Part shown: piece after piece, positions 55,198 through 62,638 of the stretch | How the letters are laid out: each line of letters begins with the position of its first letter | Numbering within the stretch: the stretch's first letter is position 1 | Source of the DNA: Alloalcanivorax gelatiniphagus | GTDB lineage: Bacteria > Pseudomonadota > Gammaproteobacteria > Pseudomonadales > Alcanivoracaceae | NCBI RefSeq assembly: GCF_005938655.1 | Contig: NZ_VCQT01000035.1 | Location: forward strand, 1 to 64,000 | Length of the DNA: 64,000 nucleotides | Reading direction: 5' to 3' | Made by a program: the position numbers and the translations under genes | The notes under the pieces: generated by a model | Database searches by the model: none | What the model was told of the DNA's origin: nothing | The model's input: only the letters and a program-made list of their open reading frames with translations

Positions 55198-56163
55198 TCA
55201 GCGAGCAGCCACGCGCACCCAATAGGGCGTCATGAACGACACCGTCACCGGCAGGGTGGCCGGCAAGGCCGCCAGAATCGGATCGGTGCGATCAAGCTGG
55301 AAGGTGCCGGTGATGCGCAGGTCGGCGACCGTCGAATCGCACTGCAGCACGCCGTGCCGGTAGCGGCCCAGCTCGGCCAGAAAGCGCGCCAGGGGCATGG
55401 CATCGGCCACCAGGCGCCCCCGGGTCCAGGCGGCGCGGCTTTCCAGCGCCGGCCAGTTGGCCGCCAGCCCCTGATCATCGAAGCCGGTGGCCTGGCCGGC
55501 GCCGACCACCCGCCCCGGGGCCGGCGCCGGGCTCTGCCCGGGCCGCACCGCCACCGCGCCCTCGAACACCGCCAACTCAGAGAACCCCGGCTCGGTGCGG
55601 CGCACCAGAAAACGGGTGCCCAGAGCCTGCATCAGGCCTTCGTCGGTGCGCACCCTCAGGGGCCGGTCGGCGGGGTCGCCACCGCTGGCCACCAAAATCT
55701 CGCCCCGATGGAGACGCAGCAGGCGCTGGGCGCCGTCGAAACGCACGTCCAGGGCGGTGTCGGTGTTCAGGTTCAAACGGGTACCGTCACTGAGCACCAG
55801 CTCCCGGCGTTCGCCGACGCCGGTGCGGTGGGTGGCGCGCCAGGCATCCAACGGCAGAGCGCGGCCGGCCATATAGGCCGCCGGCGCCACGCCAATCAAC
55901 AGGGCCAGATGTTTCAGCGCGGTGCGCCGATCCACACGCCGGCGTCGATCCAGGGTGCGCATCCCCAAGTCCGCGGGAATACCCTGGAAGGTCTCCGCCA
56001 CCCTCAGGGCGCGCTGCCAGGCCTGCTCGTGCCGCGGCGAGCTGGCCCGCCAGCGCGCCAGCTCGGCGCGGGCACCCGCGTCCAGATCGTCCTCCCGCCA
56101 CCGCAGGAACCAGTGCGCCGCCTGCCGGGCCACGGCGCGGTCCAACGGTATGTCGTCCGTCAT
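55198..56163 (-). CDS. FecR family anti-sigma/signal transducer
   Basis: A 321-residue inner-membrane regulator. The cytoplasmic N-terminus (about 1-75) has AARQAAHWFLRWRE-like and WRASSPRHEQAWQRALRV motifs that hold the sigma factor. One membrane segment follows (ALKHLALLIGVAPAAYMAG, about 85-103). The periplasmic FecR domain reads TGVGERRELVLSDGTRLNLNTDTALDVRF and LHRGEILVASGGDP, and a C-terminal domain would contact the receptor's STN. The start overlaps the sigma-factor stop as ATGA; an in-frame start six codons earlier is less likely. Confidence 0.93.
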   Translation of the reverse strand: MTDDIPLDRAVARQAAHWFLRWREDDLDAGARAELARWRASSPRHEQAWQRALRVAETFQGIPADLGMRTLDRRRRVDRRTALKHLALLIGVAPAAYMAGRALPLDAWRATHRTGVGERRELVLSDGTRLNLNTDTALDVRFDGAQRLLRLHRGEILVASGGDPADRPLRVRTDEGLMQALGTRFLVRRTEPGFSELAVFEGAVAVRPGQSPAPAPGRVVGAGQATGFDDQGLAANWPALESRAAWTRGRLVADAMPLARFLAELGRYRHGVLQCDSTVADLRITGTFQLDRTDPILAALPATLPVTVSFMTPYWVRVAAR

Positions 56164-56681
56164 TCCATCAACAGAATGCATTCTTCCAACGCCCGGGCCA
56201 TGTAACGTTTCACGGTGCGCTCGCTCACCCCGAGATGGTCGGCGATGACGGCATAGGTGAGCCCCTCAAGCTGGGCCATCAGAAAAGCGGTTCGCACCGC
56301 CCGGGGCAGGCGGTCGAGCATGGCGTCCACCGCCTGCAGAGTCTCCAGCAAATCCAGGCGCCATTCCGGTGACGGCGCCTGCTCCTCCGGCATTAACGCC
56401 AGCGCCTCCCGGTAGGTGCGCTCCAGGGAAAGACGCCGGTAATGGTTGACCAGCAGGCGGCCGGCCACCGTGCTCAGGTAGGCGCGCGGCTCGCGCAGCG
56501 CCAGGCCGCCGCGGTCCCGGGCGGTGAGCAGCCGGATAAAGGTATCCTGGGTGAGGTCCTCGGCGCTGTGGGCGCACTCCAGCCGGCGGCGCAGCCAGCC
56601 GCGCAACCAGCCCGCGTGGGCACTGTAGAGCTGGTCGATACGCGCCTCGACCGCTGCCGGACTGTCCTCGGCGATGGCCAT
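56160..56681 (-). CDS. ECF sigma factor, FecI-like iron-starvation type
   Basis: A 173-residue ECF sigma factor. Region 2 is QLYSAHAGWLRGWLRRRLECAHSAEDLTQDTFIRLL and region 4 LPRAVRTAFLMAQLEGLTYAVIADHLGVSERTVKRYMARAL. The order sigma-FecR-TonB receptor is the cell-surface signalling cassette: ferric siderophore binding at the receptor releases the sigma factor through FecR. Start ATG 56681 has GGGGAAGG immediately upstream; an ATG six codons earlier (56699) lacks a Shine-Dalgarno. A Fur box lies just upstream, so iron represses the unit. Confidence 0.93.
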   Translation of the reverse strand: MAIAEDSPAAVEARIDQLYSAHAGWLRGWLRRRLECAHSAEDLTQDTFIRLLTARDRGGLALREPRAYLSTVAGRLLVNHYRRLSLERTYREALALMPEEQAPSPEWRLDLLETLQAVDAMLDRLPRAVRTAFLMAQLEGLTYAVIADHLGVSERTVKRYMARALEECILLME

Positions 56682-56702
56682 CCCCTTCCCCAATATCATT
56701 CA

Positions 56703-56725
56703 ATAATGGGAATTATTATCATTAT
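56703..56725 (-). promoter_or_regulatory. Fur box
   Basis: On the minus strand ATAATGATAATAATT runs into CCCATTATT; this matches the Fur consensus GATAATGATAATCATTATC in most positions of two hexamers. It is 20-45 bases upstream of the sigma-factor start, in an A/T-rich island unlike its surroundings. Confidence 0.75.
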
Positions 56726-56787
56726 ATGGGTCCACAGGCCAGCCCCGGGTGCCCGGAGACCGGCCGGCCTCCGGGTCTTCGGCCGCC

Positions 56788-58464
56788 CTAATCGCCGTCG
56801 GTGATCGCCCCCAGGGAGGCGGAGCTGACGGTCCTGGCGTATTTGGCCAGCACGCCACGGGTGTAGCGCGGTGCCGGCGCGCTCCAGGCGGCGCGGCGGC
56901 GTTCCAGTTCGGCGTCGTCCACGCCCAGGGTGATGGTGTCCGCTTCCGCGTCGATGATGATTTCATCGCCGGTTTCCACCAGGGCGATGGGGCCGCCCTC
57001 CTGAGCTTCCGGGGTCAGGTGGCCGACCACGAAGCCGTGGCTGCCGCCGGAGAAGCGGCCGTCGGTGATCAGCGCCACGTCGTTGCCCAGCCCCCGGCCC
57101 ATGATCGCCGAGGTGGGGGTGAGCATTTCGCGCATGCCCGGGCCGCCCTTGGGCCCTTCGTAGCGGATCACCAGCACATCGCCGGCGGTGACGGTGCCGT
57201 CCATGATGCGGGCGGTGGCTTCCTCCTCGGAGTGGAACACCCGGGCGGTGCCCTTGAAGTAGGTGCCTTCCTTGCCGGTGATCTTGGCCACCGCGCCGGT
57301 GGGCGCCAGGTTGCCGTAGAGGATGCGCAGGTGGCTGTCCTTTTTGATCGGGTTATCCAGGGCATGGATGATGTCCTGCTCCACCGGATAGGGGGCCACG
57401 TCGCGCAGGTTTTCCGCCAGGGTGTTGCCGGTGACGGTGAGGCAATCGCCATGCAGCAGGCCGGCGTCGAGCAGGGTCTTCATCAGCGGCTGGATGCCGC
57501 CGATGGCCACCAGTTCACTCATCACATAGCGGCCGCTGGGTCGCAGGTCCGCCAGCACCGGGACCTTTTTACCGATGCGGGTGAAATCGTCCAGCGACAG
57601 CTCCACGTCCACGGTGTGGGCCATGGCGATCAGGTGCAGCACCGCGTTGGTGGAGCCGCCCAGGGCAATCACCACGGTGATGGCGTTCTCGAACGCCTCC
57701 CGGGTGAGGATGTCACGGGGCTTGATGTCCCGGTCGAGCAGATTCAGCACGGCGGCGCCGGCGGCCCGGCAGTCCTCCAGCTTGTCGTTGTCCTCCGCGT
57801 TCTGGGCGGAACTGCCCGGCAGGCTCATGCCCAGGGCCTCGATGGCGCTGGCCATGGTGTTGGCGGTGTACATGCCGCCGCAGGAGCCGGCGCCGGGGAT
57901 CGCCTCTTCCTCCACCTGCTTCACTTCGATCAGCGACTTGTCGCCCTTGGCGTGGGCGCCCACTGCCTCGAACACGGAGATCAGGTCGGTGTGGTTCTTG
58001 CCCGGCTTGATGGTGCCGCCGTAGACGAACACCGAGGGCCGGTTAAGCCGCGCCAGCCCCATCATGCAGCCGGGCATGTTCTTGTCGCAGCCACCGATGG
58101 CCACCAGGCCGTCGAAGCCTTCGCAGCCGGCCACGGTTTCGATGGAGTCGGCGATCACTTCCCGGGACACCAGCGAGTACTTCATGCCCTCGGTGCCGTT
58201 GGCGATGCCGTCGGACACGGTGATGGTGTTGAAGATCACGCTCTTGCCACCGGCGCCGTCGGCGCCCCGTCCGGCCTCGTCCGCCAGGCCGTCGATGTGC
58301 ATGTTACAGGGCGTCACCCGGCTCCAGGTGGAAGCGATGCCGACCTGGGGCTTTTTGAAATCCTCGTCGGTAAAGCCGGTGGCGCGCAGCATGGAACGGC
58401 TCGGTGCCTTGCCGATGCCGTCCACCACCGGGGCGGAATAGCGGCGGCGGGGATCATCGCTCAT
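56788..58464 (-). CDS. ilvD: dihydroxy-acid dehydratase
   Basis: A 558-residue iron-sulphur enzyme, third step of valine/isoleucine synthesis. The cluster ligands are Cys53 (TPCNMHI), the Cys of [10 protein letters not shown] and that of [14 protein letters not shown]. The Mg-binding CDKN and C-terminal [32 protein letters not shown] are intact. The length of about 558 residues and the sequence fit the shorter IlvD type rather than the 610-residue E. coli type. Start ATG 58464 with AAGGAG; an upstream in-frame extension is rejected. A hairpin lies in the leader at 58496-58524. Confidence 0.95.
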   Translation of the reverse strand: MSDDPRRRYSAPVVDGIGKAPSRSMLRATGFTDEDFKKPQVGIASTWSRVTPCNMHIDGLADEAGRGADGAGGKSVIFNTITVSDGIANGTEGMKYSLVSREVIADSIETVAGCEGFDGLVAIGGCDKNMPGCMMGLARLNRPSVFVYGGTIKPGKNHTDLISVFEAVGAHAKGDKSLIEVKQVEEEAIPGAGSCGGMYTANTMASAIEALGMSLPGSSAQNAEDNDKLEDCRAAGAAVLNLLDRDIKPRDILTREAFENAITVVIALGGSTNAVLHLIAMAHTVDVELSLDDFTRIGKKVPVLADLRPSGRYVMSELVAIGGIQPLMKTLLDAGLLHGDCLTVTGNTLAENLRDVAPYPVEQDIIHALDNPIKKDSHLRILYGNLAPTGAVAKITGKEGTYFKGTARVFHSEEEATARIMDGTVTAGDVLVIRYEGPKGGPGMREMLTPTSAIMGRGLGNDVALITDGRFSGGSHGFVVGHLTPEAQEGGPIALVETGDEIIIDAEADTITLGVDDAELERRRAAWSAPAPRYTRGVLAKYARTVSSASLGAITDGD

Positions 58465-58495
58465 CGTCAGTCTCCTTGTGCATCGGGGCGTCCGC

Positions 58496-58524
58496 GCCGG
58501 GTAGAGCGCGGGCGCTGACCCGGC
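58496..58524 (-). promoter_or_regulatory. hairpin in the ilvD leader
   Basis: GCCGGGT pairs with ACCCGGC around an inner AGCGC/GCGCT stem, about 32 bases upstream of the ilvD start. No U-tract and no leader peptide rich in Ile, Val or Leu codons is evident, so attenuation is not demonstrated. Confidence 0.35.
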
Positions 58525-58700
58525 AGGATACCAGTCCGGCGAAACGCCGCCCACGGTCCCGCACCCGAGGCGGTGGCGCCAATGCCGGCAATAGACAAAA
58601 CCAACTTCGTTTGTTCACCGCGCTCTGCGAGAATGCCCGCTTTCGGGCTTACCCGCCCTGTTCCTTTTTCTCCCCGTTATCCACGGTCCGGAGCTTGCGC

Positions 58701-59660
58701 ATGTCTTCCATTTCCCGCGCGGATACCCCTTCCGTCGCATCCCACCCCCGTCTCGCCGAACTGGCCCTGGCGCCGGGGTTCTGGTCGTTCGTGGGGCTGC
58801 GCTTTATCGCCGGCCTGCCCCATGGCGCCTACTTCGGCGTGGCCGCCCTGGTGGCCGCCGCCGCGGTGCCTCTGAATCAGCGGGCCCGGGCGGTGGGCCG
58901 GGTGATGATGGGGCTGACCGTGGCGATCCTGCTGGGGGCGCCGCTGGGCACCTGGGCCGGCAATGAGTTCGGCTGGCCGGTGGCGTTCGCGGCGGTGGGC
59001 GGCATCGCCGTGACCACCGCGCTGATGGTGCGTCTGTTCGTGCCGTTCGTGGCCGCCGACCCGGACGCCAGCCCGGTGCGGGAACTGGGCGCGCTGGTCA
59101 ACCAGCGGGTGCTGTTCACCCTGGGCATCGCCAGCATCGGCTTCGGCGGCATGTTCGCGGTGTTCAGCTATGTGATGCCCACCCTGACCCGCCAGGCCGG
59201 CATGGCCGAGTCCCTGGGCCCGCTGGTGCTGGCGATCTTCGGGGTCGGCACCATCATCGGCACCCTGGCCGGCGCGCGGCTGGCGGACTGGAACCTGGTA
59301 CGGGCGATTCCGATTATTCTGCTGTGGTGCACGGCGATTCAGGTGCTGTTCTTTTTCGCCGCCAACCAGGTCGGCGCCGGCCTGCTGTTCGTGGGGCTGG
59401 TGGGCACCAGCATGGCCCTGGGGCCGACCATCCAGACCCGGCTGATGGACGTGGCCGGCGATGCCCAGACCATGGCCGCCTCGTTGAATCACGCTGCTTT
59501 CAATATGGCCAACGCGCTGGGCGCCTGGCTGGCCGGGCTGGTGATCGACCAGGGCGCGGTGTGGTCCAGCACCGGTCTGGTCGGGGCGGCGCTGGCCATT
59601 GGCGGGTTGTTGATTTTTCTCGCCGGGCGGCGGGTGGAGAAGGGCGCGGTTCGCGGTTGA
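58701..59660 (+). CDS. MFS transporter of the AraJ type with N-terminal internal deletion
   Basis: A 319-residue protein with about nine membrane helices; full-length relatives have about 390-400 residues and 12. The N-terminal leader (MSSISRADTPSVASHPRLAELALA) looks like the usual start of TM1, but the sequence then jumps directly to PGFWSFVGLRFIAGLPHGAYFGVAALVAAAAV, the region around TM4. TM1 to TM3, including the loop 2-3 MFS motif, are missing without a frameshift. Everything after that is normal through NHAAFNMANALGAWLAGLVID. It was probably an arabinose-efflux/drug-efflux permease and is probably non-functional now. SD CGGAG lies before the ATG. Confidence 0.7.
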   Translation: MSSISRADTPSVASHPRLAELALAPGFWSFVGLRFIAGLPHGAYFGVAALVAAAAVPLNQRARAVGRVMMGLTVAILLGAPLGTWAGNEFGWPVAFAAVGGIAVTTALMVRLFVPFVAADPDASPVRELGALVNQRVLFTLGIASIGFGGMFAVFSYVMPTLTRQAGMAESLGPLVLAIFGVGTIIGTLAGARLADWNLVRAIPIILLWCTAIQVLFFFAANQVGAGLLFVGLVGTSMALGPTIQTRLMDVAGDAQTMAASLNHAAFNMANALGAWLAGLVIDQGAVWSSTGLVGAALAIGGLLIFLAGRRVEKGAVRG

Positions 59661-59666
59661 GGCCTG

Positions 59667-59826
59667 ATCGCGGCTGAAGCCGCTCCTACAGAAGACCATG
59701 CCACACCGGTTGGCGCATACACACCGGCCTGGTAGGAGCGGCTTTAGCCGCGATAATGATTTTCCGGCCGGGCCGGGGGTGCGAAAAGGCGCGGTTCGCG
59801 GCTGTAGGAGCGGCTTCAGCCGCGAT
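59667..59826. repeat. REP-like cluster (three copies, subtype GGCTTCAGCC)
   Basis: One reverse copy (59667-59690) and two forward copies (59731-59754, 59803-59826) of the 24-bp repeat. The first two can pair into a long hairpin. They fill the 171-base gap between the convergent MFS and envZ genes, the same kind of site as the copies at 6.3 and 13.3 kb. Confidence 0.85.
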
Positions 59827-59831
59827 GGGAA

Positions 59832-61148
59832 TTAACGCACCCCGGCGGAGAGCGGCTCCGGCTGCACCAGCTGGCCGGTGACCGGGAAACGGATGCGCAC
59901 CCGCAGGCCACCCTCCGGGTGGTTGTCCAGCACCATCTCGCCGTGGTGCATGTCGACGATGCGCTTGACGATGGCCAGCCCCAGGCCGCTGCCGGACAGG
60001 GTGCGCGCCATCTCGCCCCGGGAGAACGGCTGCAGCAGCAGCGGAATGTCCGCCTCGCGCACGCCCTTGCCGTGGTCGCGCACGGTCAGGCGCAGGGCGT
60101 TGTCGTCCACCTCGGTGGTGATCTCCACCGGCGGCGCGCCGTATTTGAGGGCGTTGGTGATCAGGTTGGAGAGCATCCGTTTCACGGTGAGCCGTTTGAG
60201 CATCAGGCGCGGCACATCCTCCTGGTGGATGCGCAGCTTCTCCATGGGGTACTTGGCCACCACCTCGTCGATCAGGCTGTTCAGGTTCTCGTAGTCCGGC
60301 TGTTCATCGGCGCCGTCGCGGATAAAGGCGATGAACTGGTCGAGGATGGCGTCCATGTCCTCGATGTCCTCGATAATGCCCTGGGAAATTTCCTCGTCGT
60401 CGAGAAATTCCGCCGACAGGCGCAGCCGGGTAAGCGGCGTGCGCAGGTCGTGGGAGACCCCGGCCAGCAGCAGGGCCCGGTCCCGCTGGGCCTGCTGCAG
60501 CTGGCTGGTCATGCGGTTGAAGGCCCGGTTCACCGCCTGGATCTCGGTGGGCCCGGTGCTGTCGTCGAGCACCGGCACCGCCTCGCCGCGCCCCACCTTC
60601 AGCGCCACCCGGGCCAGCCGCCGCAATGGCCGGTTGAGGCTGCGCGCGATCAGCAGGCCGCCGATCACCGCCAGCAGCGGCACGGTCACGCCCCAGCCCA
60701 GCAGCAGATAGCGGTCGTAGTCGCGGAAGAACGACATGGGCACCCGCAGCCAGCCGCCCTGGAAGGAGGGCGCGGTGACCCACAGGATCGGCTGGCGGTC
60801 GTCCTCCAGGCGCACGGTGGCGTGCTCGCCGAGCCGCGCCGACAGCTCCTCGCGGAAGCGGTCCATCACCGGCCGGGACAGCACCAGGGTGCGTGGCTCA
60901 CCGAAATCCGGCGGCGTGCCCGGCACGATGCCGGTGGTCTCGCCCAGCCGCTGCCCCAGGGAGGCATCACCGTCCGGCGGAAACACCAGCTCCGCCTGCA
61001 GGGCGGTAAGGCGGGCGTATTCACGGATGCCGGGCAGGTAGGCGTTGCGGGCAAAGAACCAGAGCGTCACGCCCTGGCTGAGACCGATCACCAGGCCGAC
61101 GATCAGCGCGGCCCGGGTAAAGGCGGTTTTGGGCAGGAAGCGGGCCAC
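59832..61148 (-). CDS. envZ: sensor histidine kinase EnvZ (AmgS-like)
   Basis: A 438-residue inner-membrane kinase. TM1 (about 12-33) and TM2 (about 148-168, LLLGWGVTVPLLAVIGGLLIA) flank a periplasmic domain of about 115 residues. HAMP (about 170-220) leads to the phosphoacceptor His233 in LAGVSHDLRTPLTRLRLSAE. The ATPase has N (NLITNALKYG), G1 (VRDHGKGV) and G2 (GSGLGLAIVKRIVDMH) boxes. It phosphorylates OmpR; in P. aeruginosa the pair is AmgRS, which responds to envelope and aminoglycoside stress. Start GTG, 12 bases after ompR. Confidence 0.94.
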   Translation of the reverse strand: MARFLPKTAFTRAALIVGLVIGLSQGVTLWFFARNAYLPGIREYARLTALQAELVFPPDGDASLGQRLGETTGIVPGTPPDFGEPRTLVLSRPVMDRFREELSARLGEHATVRLEDDRQPILWVTAPSFQGGWLRVPMSFFRDYDRYLLLGWGVTVPLLAVIGGLLIARSLNRPLRRLARVALKVGRGEAVPVLDDSTGPTEIQAVNRAFNRMTSQLQQAQRDRALLLAGVSHDLRTPLTRLRLSAEFLDDEEISQGIIEDIEDMDAILDQFIAFIRDGADEQPDYENLNSLIDEVVAKYPMEKLRIHQEDVPRLMLKRLTVKRMLSNLITNALKYGAPPVEITTEVDDNALRLTVRDHGKGVREADIPLLLQPFSRGEMARTLSGSGLGLAIVKRIVDMHHGEMVLDNHPEGGLRVRIRFPVTGQLVQPEPLSAGVR

Positions 61149-61160
61149 GGCTGCGCCGGC

Positions 61161-61871
61161 TCAGTCCGGCACGAACACATAGCCCACGCCCCACACGGTC
61201 TGGATATAGCGGGGCTTGGACGGGTCGTCTTCCAGCAGGCGGCGCAGCCGTGACACCTGCACGTCGATGGAGCGCTCCATGGCGGACCACTCGCGGCCCC
61301 GGGCCAGGCTCATCAGCTTGTCCCGGGTGAGCGGTTCGCGCTGGTTCTGCACCAGCGCCTTGAGCACCGCGAATTCGCCGGTGGTGAGCGGTTGCGGGTC
61401 GCCTTCCCGGGCCAGGGTGCGGTTGCCCAGGTCCAGGCTCCAGGGGCCGAACTGCACCACCGATTCTTCCTTGCTGGGGGCGCCGGGTACTTCCCGCACA
61501 TGGCGGCGCAGCACCGCGCGGATGCGGGCGCTCAGTTCCTTGGGGTTGAACGGCTTGGGCAAGTAGTCGTCGGCGCCGGCGTCCAGGCCCTCGATGCGCT
61601 CCGCGTCGTCGCCCTTGGCGGTGAGCATGATGATCGGCAGGTTGTTGTCCCCATCGCGCAGGCGGCGGCAGATCGACAGGCCGTCCTCGCCGGGCAGCAT
61701 CAGGTCCAGCACCATCAGCGAATAGATCTCCCGGGACAGGGCCCGGTCCATCTGTTCCGCGTCGGCCACCGCCTTCACCGCATAGCCCTGCTCTTCCAGA
61801 AAACGCTGCAGCAGACCGCGCAGGCGGGCGTCATCGTCCACCACCAGAATCTTTTCGACTTGTTCGCTCAT
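61161..61871 (-). CDS. ompR: response regulator OmpR (AmgR-like)
   Basis: A 236-residue response regulator. The receiver has the acidic cluster VVDDD (12-14) and phosphoacceptor Asp56 (LMVLDLMLPGEDG), with MLTAKGD and Lys in YLPKPFNPKEL. A winged-helix DNA-binding domain follows (LTTGEFAVLKALVQNQREPLTRDKLMSLARGREWSAMERSIDVQVSRLRRLLEDDPSKPRYIQTVWGVGYVFVPD), nearly the E. coli sequence. First gene of ompR-envZ. Start ATG 61871 (MSEQVEKILVV) with GGAG; an upstream in-frame extension is rejected. The 276-base gap to pilH holds a degenerate REP-like word near 61916 and no gene. Confidence 0.96.
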   Translation of the reverse strand: MSEQVEKILVVDDDARLRGLLQRFLEEQGYAVKAVADAEQMDRALSREIYSLMVLDLMLPGEDGLSICRRLRDGDNNLPIIMLTAKGDDAERIEGLDAGADDYLPKPFNPKELSARIRAVLRRHVREVPGAPSKEESVVQFGPWSLDLGNRTLAREGDPQPLTTGEFAVLKALVQNQREPLTRDKLMSLARGREWSAMERSIDVQVSRLRRLLEDDPSKPRYIQTVWGVGYVFVPD

Positions 61872-62147
61872 GGTGCTCCTCGGTTTTCGCCGGCCCCGGA
61901 GGGGCGCGCCCGGTGATCGCGGCGCAAGCCGCTGCGACCGCGGCGCCAGCGATTGGCCATCGCCGTCCGGCGGGACCCGCTTGGTGTACCGCGCCAGCCG
62001 GTGCCGGGCAAGCCTGGATTGTATAGAAAGATTACCGTCCGCCGAATCCGCCGGTGACGCAAATTGGCAATCAGTGCCGCTTTTCATCAAGTTACGCGCC
62101 GCCCAGCCCTTGTTATCATTGCGCCGGCGATAAGGAGACCAAGCACA

Positions 62148-62516
62148 ATGGCGAAGATTCTCGTGGTGGACGATTCCCCCACCCAGCTGACCAACCTGGT
62201 GAAAATGGTGGAGAGCCAGGGCCATCAGGCGATTACCGCCAGCAATGGGATGCAGGGCATCGAGCAGGCCCGCAGCGAACAGCCGGACCTGATTCTGATG
62301 GACGTGGTGATGCCGGAGCTGAACGGCTTCCAGGCCACCCGCAAGATCGCCAAGGACGCCGAGCTGAGCCGCATCCCGGTGATTCTGGTGACCACCAAGG
62401 ACCAGGAAACCGACAAAGTGTGGGGCGAGCGCCAGGGCGCCGCCGGCTATATCGTCAAGCCGCCCAAGGAACGCGAGCTGGCGGCGATGATCGCCAGGGT
62501 GCTCGGCGGCGCCTGA
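62148..62516 (+). CDS. pilH: PilH-like single-domain response regulator
   Basis: A 122-residue stand-alone receiver. The acidic pair is in VVDDSPTQ, the phosphoacceptor is Asp52 (LILMDVVMPELNGFQATRKI) and the conserved Lys is in IVKPPKER. VTTKDQETDKVWGERQGA is nearly identical to the corresponding stretch of P. aeruginosa PilH, part of the Chp chemosensory system for type IV pilus twitching. No pilG, pilI, pilJ or chpA genes are beside it, so it is an orphan copy. SD AAGGAG precedes the ATG. Confidence 0.85.
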   Translation: MAKILVVDDSPTQLTNLVKMVESQGHQAITASNGMQGIEQARSEQPDLILMDVVMPELNGFQATRKIAKDAELSRIPVILVTTKDQETDKVWGERQGAAGYIVKPPKERELAAMIARVLGGA

Positions 62517-62638
62517 ACAACCACACCCCGCCCCGTCAAGTCAATCTATGAACGACCGGAGTCATTCCCTATGATTCCGGTCGTTTTCGTTTACACGCCT
62601 TCGCGCCGCGCGCGCCGCCGCGCAAGTCAGGAATCCCC

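Noticed and set aside
61916-61938. A further REP copy in the ompR-pilH gap
   Set aside because: ATCGCGGC and AAGCCGCT resemble the REP, but the central loop and the TCCTACA end differ, so it was not counted.
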